64,000 nucleotides of DNA from Planococcus citri (GCF_950023065.1 NC_088677.1:35671230-35735229), one strand, 5' to 3'; positions 51,485 through 64,000 are shown, counted from the first letter of the stretch. The notes: a model not told the origin generated them from the letters alone. Numbers and translations are program-made.

Positions 51485-51735
51485 CTGATTTTGGGAAAGA
51501 TGAATGTGCACCAATGAATTAAAGGAAGTGGACAGATTTTAAGAAGAGTGAATTTAGTACAAGGTATTGGAGGAGAAACAAATTTTGAGAATGCCAAATG
51601 TGTACCAAGAAATAGTGAAAAACTGATTTTCAGAAAGATAAATGTGCGCCTATGACTTATGAGAGGATAAACATATTTTAGGAAGGGCATAACAAATTTG
51701 GGAAAGGCAAATGTGCACCAAAGAAATGTTGAAAA
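51485..51735. repeat. Degenerate minisatellite, unit about 45 bp, roughly 5.5 copies
   Basis: Units begin at 51485, 51533, 51579, 51623, 51672 (truncated) and 51693. Each contains a version of CTGATTTTGGGAAAGATGAA followed by TGTGCACCA and an A/G-rich spacer. The unit is close to a multiple of three, so an open minus-strand frame repeats about every 15 residues; I take this as a by-product and not a gene. Confidence 0.7.
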
Positions 51736-53780
51736 ATTTTAGCACATTTTAATAGAAAATATTTGAATTTTTCGCGAAATTATAACCCATTTCTTTAGGT
51801 TGCATCACACCTTTTTCAAACATCCCAAAAATCATGACTTAATTTTGGGCTCAAAATCCTTCAAAAATGCCCAAACAACATACATATTTGTCAGAATATT
51901 TCAATTTCTTACGAAATTTCAATTCTACGCCAGTTTATTTTTTTTAGAGGGGGGGGGCGACTGTTGAAGAATTTGAAAGTAACCATCTCCATATTCAAAT
52001 TAGAAATTGAAATCAAAAGTTAAGCGTCAACCCTAAAACCTACATACTGTCAAAATTTTAAAAAAGTTTACAACGTTGCCCTTATCTTTCAGGCTCGCAA
52101 GCCTGTCCACCAATTGCAGTTCAAAACACAGGTATACAAAAATAAGAAATAATTACAAAATATTGATTACTTATCGAAACCTCCGAACAAATATTTTCCT
52201 CAATTTTAAAACACCTTTTTTTTCAAAAAAAACAACACGTAGGTAATAAAAATATCCAAGACAATTAACTTTCATTAAGAACTTTTTTCTTTCATTTTGG
52301 ATTTCGGCCAAAATGAAATATTGTGCCATATGCCGCAACCTACTTCACATACGGTAGCTCTCTATTGCTATGTACATTACATATACGTTGTTATATCTCA
52401 AATACAAATCCGAGCATATGGTTTTAAAAAGTAGCAACATTTGGGTTTAAAATAACTTTTTTTTTCATTTCATTCAACAAGCTATGCTATAACAGGAAGG
52501 TCGAACATGTTACGAAAATTTGCTCACATCCGCAAATATATATTTATCGCAAATGACGCCTTTCAGACAGATATTTTTTCTCATGAAACCCACATCCATA
52601 TCCAAGTATACGAGCGGTTATCGAACTAATTTTAATACTGGTCAAATATATCAAAATAATGCACAAAAAATAAATATGTATAAATACGAATACGAATCAA
52701 TAGTTGGCGTGATAATTTTTCCTCGTACGATAATGGAAATTAACGAACGAATGTTGAGAAATAAAAAATAAATAGAATAATGATTAATACGCGAAAAATA
52801 ATTGCAACTTTTTTTTTTCGTGAAAAATGAAACTTTTTGTACAAATGGAACGTCATCATTTTCCAAGATATTACAGGTGTGGATTTTACGCAGATTCGTT
52901 TTTTTTGGAGAGTTTTTTAAGATGATATTTCAGCAGAAAGTCTTTGTAATCATGAGAAAACCCATATTATTTTTTCGAAACAACTGGTCAAACTCACCCT
53001 TCTGACTAAGCGTTTCTCACTCTCGACAAATTTGATGGCTAATTAATTGTTTGACTTTAAAAATTTCCCTCTTGCTTATCATCACTTCATCAGATCTTAC
53101 AATCAAAAATCGATTGATGGAATTTCAAACATCAATTTATTTGCGATTTTGGCGATCTCGCGATCAATCATGTTCGAAAAGTAAAATGGAATTTTACCAT
53201 CAGAACTTGGTGTCTCGATCAAAAAACAGTCATGATTGAAAATTGATTGATTGAACGCTAAAAATCGATTCATTTGATCAATCATTGTCAAAATTATCGT
53301 CAATATTGCATTATTTCGTCTTATACCTTTCTTATTTTTGCTAGGCAAAAATTTGACAAAAATTACGTTGTTCTTCTTAAAAAGGAATTTTGAAAATCGA
53401 GTTTATGATTTTCGATTTCCATTATGAGAAATGATCGATCTTTTCAAATTCATCTTTGTTTTTGTTTGGAAAAAATTGACCAAAAATTGTCACCATAGGT
53501 CTTTGGGAGAAAGTAGCGAAGGCAAAAAATTAGACACAACGACTAAATGAACTTGAAGAAAATCTGTGTAAGAGAGAAAATTCACAATAGCAGCTAACAC
53601 TTTAAAAAGCTCAAAACTGAACTTTTTCGGTGAAGGCTCAACTTTTTACAATGACCACAAAAATTAAAACTTGTCATTTGAAAATTTAAAAAATTATAGC
53701 AATAAAGAACCCTTTTCCCTCTCTTTCAATAAACCAATTTTCAAAATGAGGAAGGTACTGAGTTCAAATATCTAGTTATG
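51736..53780. other. No supported gene left of the mariner element
   Basis: AT-rich, with a 9-G run at 51949-51957 and many ATCGATT/AATCGAT words at 53100-53290. No coding evidence. Confidence 0.4.
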
Positions 53781-53782
53781 TA

Positions 53783-55132
53783 CAGGGTGTTCCAGAATAA
53801 CCTTTCACTTTTGTTTTATTAGTAGCTCTGAGAGAAAAATGGTTACGGAAATTTTTTTATAACCAAAATGAAGTAGAAATGTGCCGTTTTTAGACCATAT
53901 ATTTGAGTTTTCATTATAAATTAAGTTTTAAAAATTATTCCACCAAGATGTTTTCCATCATTTTTGACACAATCGACCAAACGTTTTTTAAAATTATTGA
54001 ACACTTTGTTGAGCATTTCTCTTCTAATCAGTCTTGATTCACGAATAATATTATCTAGGAGCTGTTTCAGAGTCCTAGGATCATCTTGATATACTTTTGA
54101 CTTGAGGTAACCCCATAAAAAAAAATCACATGCTGAAAAATCAGGGGATCGAGGTGGCCATGAAATTTCTGTGTTCAGCGAAATTATTCGATGACCAAAA
54201 TGCTCACGCAATAAAGAAATCGTGTCCGTTGCGGAATGACAGGTAGCGCCATCCTGTTGGAACCAAGTAACTCTATACTTGTGTCTGCGTTTCAATTCAG
54301 GAATGAGAAACTCGTTTAACATTTTGCGATACCTCTCACCGTTCACCGTTTCATCAAACACATACGGTCCCACTATACCGAATTTAGCCACGCCCATCCA
54401 AACAGTCAACTTAGCGGAGTGTAGAGGTTTCTCGTGTATTATCATCGGATTCTCTGTCGACCAGTAGCGCATATTTTGTTTATTCACATCACCGTTTAGA
54501 TAAAAATGAGCTTCATCAGTAAAGAGTAACGAGTTCAATGGAATCTCACCAGTATCAATTCTTGTAAGCATATCCTCGGCAAATGATTTTCTTCTCACAA
54601 AATCAGTTTTTTGTAACTTTTGAATGATTAAAATCTTATATGGATGGAAACTGAGGTCTTCAGATAAAATTCGTTGCAGAGAAGTTGGTTTGATTTTTAA
54701 ATTTAACGCTCGTTTACGTATTGAAGTGGTAGGGGTAGTCTGTACTGAATGCCTTACTCGGTCCGTTGTTTCTGGCGTTCTTACTGATCTTTTCCGACCT
54801 GTAGGCTTATTTTTACAAGCATGAGCGGTTTTCTCGAAGTTTTTTACCCATAATTTCACTGTTGGCCTCGATGGCACTTCACTTTTACCGGTAAGTTTAA
54901 AATGTTTGCGGAAGGCACGAATTGCACTAATGTAAGAGTCATTATTTTTGAAAAAGGCCTTTACAATAAAAGCGCGCTGCACAGCCGTCCACTTCTCCAT
55001 GGTAAAAAATTAATACTGAAACATAATTCGGCATGTGTTGGCTACCTGGAACCGCTTTTACCATTCCCCTAACACCATTTGAACGCAGATCAGTGCTCAC
55101 CAAAATGTGAAAGGTTATTCTGGAACACCCTG
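53783..55132 (-). mobile_element. Full-length mariner-like DNA transposon
   Basis: A 1350-bp element bounded by 26-bp perfect terminal inverted repeats (53783-53808 and 55107-55132, starting CAGGGTGTTCCAG) and flanked on both sides by TA (53781-53782 and 55133-55134), the target duplication of Tc1/mariner elements. It encodes one intact transposase on the minus strand with short untranslated ends of about 110 bases. Intact coding sequence and identical ends suggest recent transposition. Confidence 0.95.
53921..55000 (-). CDS. Mariner-like transposase, intact (359 aa)
   Basis: Cut-and-paste transposase of the IS630/Tc1/mariner superfamily. Residues 4-34 (TAVQRAFIVKAFF, DSYISAIRAFRKHF) form the helix-turn-helix found at the start of many insect transposases. 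A GRKR motif (69-72) is the AT-hook-like linker before a second DNA-binding helix region (about 77-115). Catalytic acidic residues are D162 (FTDEAHF), D250 (WFQQDGATCH) and D287 (PPRSPDF), with 36 residues between the last two, longer than the 34 of classic mariner. It ends with FFLWGYLKSKVY and a basic tail. The length is usual for the family, with no stop or frameshift. It belongs to the widespread arthropod group with WFQQDGA and WPPRS motifs rather than to Mos1 itself. Confidence 0.95.
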   Translation of the reverse strand: MEKWTAVQRAFIVKAFFKNNDSYISAIRAFRKHFKLTGKSEVPSRPTVKLWVKNFEKTAHACKNKPTGRKRSVRTPETTDRVRHSVQTTPTTSIRKRALNLKIKPTSLQRILSEDLSFHPYKILIIQKLQKTDFVRRKSFAEDMLTRIDTGEIPLNSLLFTDEAHFYLNGDVNKQNMRYWSTENPMIIHEKPLHSAKLTVWMGVAKFGIVGPYVFDETVNGERYRKMLNEFLIPELKRRHKYRVTWFQQDGATCHSATDTISLLREHFGHRIISLNTEISWPPRSPDFSACDFFLWGYLKSKVYQDDPRTLKQLLDNIIRESRLIRREMLNKVFNNFKKRLVDCVKNDGKHLGGIIFKT

Positions 55133-58100
55133 TATTTCCTTTGGAGAATGTTTTCCAAACCATGATTTCAACCCAACGAATTCTTAAATAAAAGTTAAAA
55201 CCACTCAATTAGCCATGATCGGTTTTAATTTACCAAAATCTCTTTATACTTAATTGTAGGTACACTATGAAACAGTAAACATTTTTGCAGCTTCGAAGAA
55301 ATGTGTTTAATCTTATTACCCAGCAAACGTGTTAAAAAGCACGATCTTATAAATCATAACAATAACGATATTACGTACAATAAAATAATATTACTGAACA
55401 AGAACCAGTAGTAGTTGCAAGTTCGCTTTTATTCATTCTCTATTCGAAACACGCAAAAAAAAAACTACACCCATTCGATGTAAAATAATAGCTCTTTTTT
55501 CGTAAATAATTCAATTGACCGCATCATTGTAGAATATCCGCTAGACAAATCGTCGTAGGCATTCTTGCAAAATACCCACAATACGTAGACGTACGTAGCG
55601 AACATTTCGTACATCGTACTATATCAATAACATTAACATAGTTAATAGGATTTCTCAATCAAAAAAAACGAAATCATTTGAAAATCCTAACAATTTAATG
55701 ATAAAGTTAGATAAAACGTTTTCACGACTGGTCAATTACCATTTAAAAAAATTTCTAAACTTTGCACTAATATTGCGCCGAGTTTGAATTCGGCTGGTTG
55801 AATTTTTTTACGTCACGCGTCATTGTAACTGTATCGAAAGTACATTAAACGTCACAAAATAATTACTATCATTATGGTAATCTATTCCCCTCGAATTGAG
55901 TTACCCGTATTTTGTTTTATTCGCTACAGATAGGTTAGGTACCTCATTTTGTGAGCTGATTGAAACTTTATAGAATATATGCGAAGGTATCAGTTCTCAG
56001 TTCTCACATAGGGAATAAGAAAAGTGACAGTCGATGCGAATATCTTATCAAAATTTTGACGTAATGTACTCGTAATTTCCCTACCGAGTGTTATAAACTT
56101 TACTTAACAGCGCATTACGTTTTTTTTTTCACTTGACAGACGTGTAGGCGCTATGATAACAGGATGTGGAGCAAACACAACACAACCGTTGAAATTCTGT
56201 ATAAATTTTTCAACTTACGCCGCCATAACACTATTAAGTATCACCGATGAGTAAATCCATTATGTGAAATTATTCATTTTCCAATTGCAAAAGTTACAAG
56301 GACAATGCAGCGTGAAGAAGAGCGAGTAATTGAAAAAAAAAAACACAGCGTAAGTTTTGATCAATGATACATTCACGGCAGACAAAAGGGCCTTGACTTT
56401 CTTCGTTCATTTTTTTTTCTTCTTATTTTAACAGATCTCTGGGTCGTTTTGCCATATATACTCCAACACGCTACGCAATCCATAAAACCTTGATGAAATT
56501 GCTCAACTTTATTTGGTCATTTTTGATTATTCTATGAGATTTCATTTCTTTTCTTTTCTTTTCGTTTTTTATTGTACATTATTTTTTTTAATACGATATT
56601 GTAGGCTACAAGTTTTACAATATTTTCAATTAATAGCTTTGTTTTATCCGCATTTACCTATATTTATTTGTTTGATTTTTTTTTTCAACATAAAAAATAT
56701 GTAAAGGTAATTCATCAGGTTTATACGTGTAGAATATTTCCAATCTGAAGGTTAATAAAATGTATTAAATTGTTTCGATTAAGAATTACCCTACTTCGAA
56801 TAAAAAAACTACGAATGACATATATCTTTGAAGGTCCCTCGTTGCGTTATTTCGCTAAAGTTGGCTGAGTTGAAAAAAATGAACGAATTTTCCTGAGAAA
56901 AACTTATACAGTTCCAGTTTAAATAAATTAATATCATTGTCATGGGAAACTCCGTGGGCTTTAGAGGAAGGGAGGATTGAAAAATCACAGAACCAATAAA
57001 ATTCAAATTCGTGAACATTTTACTTTCTACTTTCTTATTTTTTGATAAATAGAGAAAAACCACGCTCTGCTACCATGTGTGAACTTCATCCAAGAAAATT
57101 TTCAAATCAAATTGTGCGATAAAAAATCCCTCTCCTTTTCTAAGCACTTCTGCAAATCTACTCAACCACCCACCACAACGCGATGACGATAAAAAGAGCT
57201 CTTGAAAGTAGTCAACAGACTCCAGAAGCTTGAGCAGAATTCCCTTTCTTCCACGTTCATCCCTCCCACGCGCCGGTTTTCTGCATATTTTTATATCTTT
57301 CAATGTAATCGGTGCAACGGTCACAAACTTGTCTTTTTTTCCATGAACTTCATCGTGATGATTTAAAATTCAACTCTAAAGCTTATCTCACACGATCTGA
57401 TCATCATTAACGAACGAAATTTCATCACGAACGATTGCGTTTTACGCCGACCAACCGACCGACGCAACGCAATACGTAGACGTACACACGAAATACCGAA
57501 GGTTAGGAAATCCTTGACTCTGATAAGAAATCGCCTAAATCACTGTATGAGGTAGGTATATTTTTCGCGTAAGCAGATGCACAGATGCTGAATAATCGAT
57601 TTACATTTTGCGAAACGCGAATAATATAAAAAATAATTTGCATGCAGATACGTATACGAGTACCTTCGAGAAGAATGGGAAAGCTGACATTTTAATCATA
57701 AGTACTTACTTACACTGTATGTGTATAGCCTAATACGAAACGACATAACGTACCTTCGGGTGAATCAAGGAGGACAAATATGGATAAAGCGATATATCGT
57801 AGGTACGAGGCAAGTATACGTACAAGTAGGTATTGTGGTAATGATGAAAAATATTCAAAGAATACGATACTTCTAATTTCAAAATACACGTGTTGTAATA
57901 AATACGTGAGTAATAATAAAATGACCGAGAGAAAATCGGGTCGTATAATGAAGACCAAATCGTCAACACATCCGATCTAAGAGTAATACCTCTCTCTACC
58001 TATATGAGTGACTAAAATGACTGAAACTAATCGAGCCATCGAACATCGTAAAAGAAAAAGAAAAAAAAAGAATCTACCAACAAACGAGTTCGAGTCTGAT

Positions 58101-59262
58101 TACAGAATTGCAGCATCGTCAATGTCATTTACCATTTAGTAACTGAAGTATTGCGAGTGGTATATACACGCACCGCGCGTTGTCCGATATGAGATATGAC
58201 AAAACCCTCGGTGTTTTCGACATAACTTCGACCTGTTCAACAAACTAATCAATATTCGACCTAGTCATAGCGTAAATGACCATTATTTATACATTTCCTC
58301 ATTTTCTCGCATACAATATATGTACCTATTAAGTAGAAGGTACCTCTAACTATACGAGTACATAACCCTACCTACATACACATATTATGTAGGTATTGCA
58401 ACAAATGAACCATTTTTCACCGCTACTTCACTTCCTAAAATATCGATTGGACGAAAGTAACAGCTTAAATAAGCTTATACGCGAGTATGAGTAAGTATTT
58501 GCAAAACATGGCGTAATACATAAATGATAGTTAGAAGATAGCCGTCGCTGAAATTTTATCATCGCCGAAGAACGGATGGTTAACAAGTATGGAAGAATTT
58601 TACCATTTTTGGATAAGTTACACTTGCAAGTCGCAATTCTGTACACTGTACCAAGCGAGAGAGATTCAGCTACCAGCATCGCATCTTCAACATTATCTAA
58701 TAAGTCACTTTTTATACACCTAATGTCTTTGTCTACCTACCTTCATCATCATCGCTCATCATTTACCTAATCGAGTCGCTAATTAGTTCGATATCGGTGT
58801 CATTAAAGATAAATTATCTCCCATGTAGAGCATACAGCTCTGGCTACCGCTTTCATATTCTCAATGCTCAATTTCAATATTTCGCCCTATTCAAGTTCAT
58901 GTTCAATTCCAACGTTCGTGACGCTTTCACCAAGTATACTACAGAATACCTACCAAACGCGATACACTCATCGTATAAACTCGACTGGGCACGTTAAATG
59001 AGCAATTAAAACGATGAAAAATATTCCTGCTAATGAATTACTCGACTCGTACTCTCGTGTCCCATCCATCAATAAAGGGCCACTGTTGTTCGTATATACT
59101 TATTTTTCAGTCGTCCAACGCTCGTTTTCAGAAAATAATGCGAGCGTCAGACACGACTGCTGCTAGGAATAAAATTGACCCAAGCGTCAAGTAAGCACAC
59201 ATTTGTCTGAAACTAAGATCCGGTTCTGACACAACAATGTTACGCAGGATGAAAATTATTTC

Positions 59263-59730
59263 AAAGAACTGAAAAAAAGCATAAAAAACTGACTGAAAAA
59301 CGTGAAAATTTTTTTAAAAAATGTAATTTACATGAATTTAAAAAAAATTTTAAATCAGTTTCAAGTATGTATCAAAAAATTAAAAGGATCGCAAGTTGAG
59401 AAAAAAAAATTTTAAAAATACACAATTCAAAAAACTGAAAAAGATTAGGTAATACCTACATGAAAAAACTTGAAAAATTGAAAAACATTTTCAAAATATC
59501 AGAAAAAATGTTTAAATAAAGCATCAACGATTTTAAAGATTAAAAAACAAAAAATCTTGTAAAAAAAAACGTTTAAAAGATTGATATGGAAAAACCAAAG
59601 AAGTTTTGATTAAAAACATAATAAAAAATGGAAAAATTGAGAAAATCGAAAAAAAAAACTAATTCAAAACTTGAAAATGATTTTAAAGAATAAAGAAAAT
59701 TGGGAATCTGTTTTTAAAAAACAAAAAACA
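59263..59730. repeat. A-rich low-complexity tract with CTGAAAAAC-like repeats
   Basis: Words such as ACTGAAAAA, CTTGAAAAATTGAAAAAC and AAAACTTGAAAA recur through more than 450 bases of highly A-rich sequence. No reading frame of note. Confidence 0.55.
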
Positions 59731-61431
59731 AACTCAACCCGTTTTTTGAAAACCGGAAATAATCCCAAGAAGAACTAAAAATGACTAGATTTTTTTCAAG
59801 CAGCAAAAATAAAATTAATAAGAATCAACAAAATAAAAAAGTCGAAACAAAAATTTTTGAAAATCAAAAAATTTTCTGTAGATGATCAACCAACTTCAAA
59901 CACAAATTTGCTTCAAAATTACTTCATTTTGGGAAGAAAGTAAAATGTGTACCTACTTGGAAGTCTCTCCCTTTTCTTCCAGCTCCCATTCTGTCACACC
60001 GTAGGAATCTGCATACTGAAAGGCAATGAAGACCTTCAAAAGAAAATCATAAAATAGTATAGCAAAAAATCACATTCTCTACCAAGATCAAAAAATGAGT
60101 AAAATTCAGGACAAACTCAAGATAACCGCAACTAATGGAAAACACGAGAAAAACAGCTTCAAATAACACCAATAAAATATTTTCGATACAAATCGTACAA
60201 TGCATAATTGAACCAAAGATGAACGATGATCTGAAGAAGACACAATTTTCCCTCTGATTTCACTGAAAAGGCAAAACTAGGTATTTTCCATAATTTGCAA
60301 CGCTGCATACGAGTAACCTTTAATCAATGAAGCATCACCAGCAGCACTCGGCTATTCACTGTAAGATCTTTTTGCGGATTTCATGACGATGAATATCCAC
60401 TGGCTCGATACGGACTACATAATAAATCCAGTAAATACGCTAGTAAATATTCCAAAAGTAGTTGTCGAAGGAAATCGGCGATAAATTTGATATCCGAAAA
60501 TCGCATCCTCTTGTCTAAATCACAAATACTACAATAGATTAACCATACAAAGAAAACAGGATATCCTGAACGTAAAGGTACGTCCGCCACAACGGCAGCA
60601 AGCAATAGGCTACAGCCATAGCAGCAAGACTGACGAAAAGAAAGTACACACGGCTACGGTAGATAGAATGGAAAAAAAGTTATATGATAATTTCTCCTAC
60701 GAAAGAAAGTAGGTTGCTGCGATGAACAGCGTGGGCAGAATGTTTCTTTCATCATGCGAGCGACGAAGAAAGTATAAGTATCATTAATACCTATACGAGT
60801 AAGTCCTGCATCTAACGAAATATCATCCGTTTTTAAATTACTGCCTCTTTCGAAAAAATTCCTCACTCGTAAATCGTAATAAACTTTACGGGATGCCTCC
60901 GACACAGACACCGACACCGCCGACAAATCGCTCGACGCGACGTCGGTACAGTTCTACCTATACGTCTCGAGTTTAAAATAAACTTGACCTTTTTGTTAAA
61001 TCTGCGGAAAAATGTATCAATACCGCAGAAATACGTTTATCTCGCGCAACAGCGAATTTTAATCGCGTTCGTTTTAAAGAGAGCGAGAAAGAGAGAAGAA
61101 AATACGCATTCGGTTCGTTGTACCATTTACATCGGACAGGAAATTAAATGACGTGCAAAGTTCAACGAAACTAGTTGAATAAAAGTTGAGCGCAAATCGT
61201 ATACATACGAATAGAGAACCTCTATAGTATGTAATTCACAATAAGGTGAACGAACAAATGAATATGTCAATGTGCAACATGTATGTACATGCACAAGTAC
61301 ATAGATATTTTTATACCGACGTAACACGAGGAAATATAAGCAATAAATTAGAATTGAAAAATAATGGACATTTGAAACGAACGAGATCGCAAAATGATGA
61401 ATTCTTCGTTTCTACAGAGCAATCGACCGAC

Positions 61432-61460
61432 ATCGTAGTCGTCGTCGTCGTCGTAGTCGC
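61432..61460. repeat. (GTC)n trinucleotide run
   Basis: A short GTC/GTA run of about nine units. It gives a poly-Val stretch in an open frame that otherwise shows no coding character. Confidence 0.7.
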
Positions 61461-63099
61461 AAAATAGCGAAAGAAATTCAACAACCACGGCCATGAACTG
61501 CGTGATCATCTTCGAATATTCTGCATTCGTTTTGAAAGTCAGCACGCTAGTAAGCCATTGAGCTAAAACCGTAAGGGAACACGTGTACTATATTCTATCG
61601 TAATTAAATACTGTAGGTAGGTATAGTAGTCTCGATCGATCGATAACGTTGTATATACCAAGTTAATTATAATTACTCACAGAACGCTACTACATACAAC
61701 TTGACAAACGAAAATCAACCGAGGATGATTTACGTACAATCTTTTTTTTTCTCAAGTAGATTTATCAGTTATCTTCCAGTGATAATTGATAACGTACGTT
61801 CAGAACGAAGACTCGGTTTCCTAAAGATGCCTCATTATAGCCTGCAGTTTCTTTGATTTTCTTATCCATCTCATTTTCCATTATCTTTTCCCAAGATAGT
61901 ACAATCCTCATTATTTCATTTAATTAAGCAGAAGGATAATTGAATAGTACATATTTCAAAAAGTGATACTACACCCTGCCTTTTTCCTATGCAAGAAGTG
62001 AAAATAATTTCAAATGAAACAAATAAGCTGATACCTACTAAATAGAATAGATCATTTATTTTAAACAAAATTGGGATGGATTCTCAACCAAATAATCGAT
62101 GAACTGCAAAAATATCCGGGTAGGTAGTATGGTATACTACCGCGTATCTTTACTCTACATTCATTCTTATTTGTACATATGTCCTCATAGTAGGTATGTA
62201 ATGCAATTTGCTGGGTCATTAACATCTTAACTGTTTCAAATAAATATGTGCGCGCGATATATAATGTGTAACTAATAATAATACAACGTTCGGCTAAACA
62301 TGGCGTAAAAACGTATTGCATCACTGCTCCGTGACCTCATACCCTCTGTCACGCTTTTTACATAATCGGAACTGAACATTTTGATCAAATATACTGAACT
62401 ACGGCCAATAGTATAAGTTTACCATTATTATTAATAATTTTTAACAATTTTAATACATTCGACTTTAATTAATCGTCGCGTGAACGCCGCACTTCAAACA
62501 CCAGAAAGGCGAAGGAGAAGGCAAGAGGAAGGGAAGAATATCATAGGAAGAGACATTCGTCGCAACGTAAATTTACAAAACATTGTTCATTTAATTAGGC
62601 CAAGAACATAATAATAGCACTGTGAAAGGAATAAAGAAATAGTTAATGGAGCATAATACTCTGTGCAGTATATATAAGTAAGGATAAACTAAACGCGATT
62701 TACCAATAACAAGTGGTAATTAGGAAACGGAAGTATTACGTTCAAGTTTTTGGCAATATAATATAGGGCGATTCGGTATGTTTTCAGAGTATTTCATCAG
62801 GATCTCACTGCCTCGTAGGCTCGTAGTATGTAGTAGAGCTGAAGAAGAAGAATAAAAAAGGTTTCTAACACACGGAAGCTGCTATGATGGGGAGAAACCG
62901 GAGATTCTCAATACCTCGTAGATGAGGTAATGACTCAACCAGGGAGTACAGTTCCACTGACATGATGATTTGCGAAATAGGTGGGTTAATCGTCTTCAAG
63001 TAATGTGAGGGGCCAAAGGATTACAAATTTGAGGAGCTCTTGAAAAAAAATGCAGATAGACAAAGTGATCAAATTCGGAAATTTCATGGATCCAATTTC

Positions 63100-63935
63100 A
63101 CCTAATCAGGGATCAAAGTTTTGTTTGGATTAGATCTGTTTACATCACCAGATCAGATCCTATGGAGGGGGAGATGTGATTGGATTTGACCAGATTTGAA
63201 AATGAAAAATGAATCTGATCAGGTCAACTAAGATCAGAGTTTTGATCGAATTGGATCTGTTCCGACCTGATTAGATCACACATCATTTTTTCCTGGGGCC
63301 ACATGATCAAATTTATGGCTTGACGAAAAGCCAAGCTCTGCTACCATATGCAGATACACTCAAAAAGCCTCCAATTTTATCAACATGACCAGATAGTCTC
63401 TTTGAGTTCAAATTCTCTGATAGTTTCAGTCCCTCTGGACCAATTAATATACCGACTATCTAATGAACTATTAGTACAAATCGAATTCCCTACTTGAAAA
63501 AACCATCCGTTTCAAAACGCTCTGCTTCTTTTCCTCGAAGCGATAGTCTTGGAACAGTTAGAACACATATCGCTTTTTTTGATCAGATTCAGACATTCCC
63601 AGATTAGGCGGATCAGAGTTTTGATCACATTACGTAGATCTGTCCAGACGGTCAGACCTCATCAAATAAGCCCGACCGCCCGACCCCATCTTCATCATTC
63701 CAAGGGGTCTCATGACCAAATTCATTACTTTGAGAGAACCCCAGCTCTGCTACCATCTGCACAGATATGTACATTTCAAAGTTTAAACCCCTATGACTTT
63801 TTTTCAAAAACATATAACCTATTCAAATCCGCAAGCGCAAACAGTTTTTGCCCCTCCTGCATCAGTCTTACCAACCAGTTGCGCGCCATGGTCAAATTCT
63901 CTAATTGAAAAAAACCACGCTCTGCTACCATATGC
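63100..63935. repeat. Degenerate repeat units with GATCAGATC and GCTCTGCTACCAT blocks
   Basis: Block 1, ATCA(G/A)AGTTTTG followed by (G/A)GATCTGT, occurs at 63112, 63234 and 63613. Block 2, CATG(A/G)(T/C)CAAATT then about 20 bases then GCTCTGCTACCAT, ends at 63335-63347, 63744-63756 and 63919-63931. The order and spacing suggest two or three diverged duplicated units. Related copies occur at 28310-28380 (block 1) and 57050-57076 (block 2). Confidence 0.6.
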
Positions 63936-64000
63936 CCTCCGAAAATCCCTGTTTCTTTTCCATGAGCTGGCAGACTGCGTGGTTCGTAGTGTTCGTACGC

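Larger units (their letters stand above)
55135..63099. other. No supported gene right of the mariner element
   Basis: Mostly AT-rich. A GC-rich patch at 60890-60960, followed on the minus strand by a possible donor (GTAAAG), could be an untranslated first exon or promoter of a minus-strand gene, but nothing confirms it. Low-complexity DNA occupies 59263-59730. Confidence 0.4.

Noticed and set aside
57070..57324. Minus-strand 84-codon frame next to GCTCTGCTACCAT
   Set aside because: Adjacent to a dispersed repeat block and without recognisable homology.
60654..60926. Minus-strand frame starting MSAVSVSVSEASRK
   Set aside because: The GC-rich start may be a promoter or untranslated exon; the remainder has no coding character.
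1..64000. tRNA, rRNA, CRISPR arrays, LTR elements, bacterial-type genes or viral insertions
   Set aside because: Scanned by eye for B-box-like GGTTCGAATCC words, spaced direct repeats, long terminal repeats and dense coding; none found. A covariance-model scan would be needed to exclude small RNA genes.

Overview
This window looks like nuclear DNA of an insect, most likely a sap-sucking hemipteran such as a mealybug, scale or aphid. It is AT-rich, with short exons bounded by GT/AG introns, dense diverged repeats, a mariner-type transposon, and many copies of a GGTACCTA-like word that I associate with Sternorrhyncha. The species is an inference. There are no operons, ribosome-binding sites or CRISPR arrays.

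Layout. From 1 to 9.3 kb I see no convincing gene. From 9.3 to 15.3 kb on the minus strand there are three separate start exons (15289-14941 as two joined exons, 12084-11995, 9468-9343). Each opens with ATG and ends at a good splice donor in phase 0, so they may be alternative first exons of one gene whose shared body lies further left or outside the window. From 17.7 to 21.4 kb on the plus strand is the complete nine-exon gene for NDUFV1, the 51-kDa NADH-binding subunit of mitochondrial complex I (472 aa), behind a promoter carrying a DRE (TATCGATA). Its second intron holds an intact single-exon gene on the same strand for an MBD2/3-like NuRD protein (203 aa) in which the second half of the methyl-CpG-binding domain is missing. 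A strong splice acceptor just upstream could join the NDUFV1 leader exons to that gene.

From 25.1 to 26.5 kb on the minus strand are the last two exons of a Tribbles-family pseudokinase, including the kinase C-lobe and the C-terminal COP1-binding motif. The N-lobe exons were not found. From 27 to 64 kb the sequence is mostly intergenic or intronic and repeat-rich. It includes a full-length mariner-like element (53783-55132, intact 359-aa transposase, 26-bp perfect terminal inverted repeats, TA duplication), three MITE-like inverted-repeat elements (one of them at 13.3 kb), a degenerate 45-bp minisatellite at 51.5 kb, and a partly tandem repeat family at 63.1-63.9 kb with relatives at 28.3 and 57.1 kb. 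Two small candidate exons on the plus strand (43104 and 49843) have compatible phase but cannot be identified.

The most interesting locus is the NDUFV1 / MBD2/3-like nested pair, followed by the staggered set of phase-0 start exons. All exon joins were inferred by eye from splice signals, reading frame and remembered family sequence; no alignment was run.
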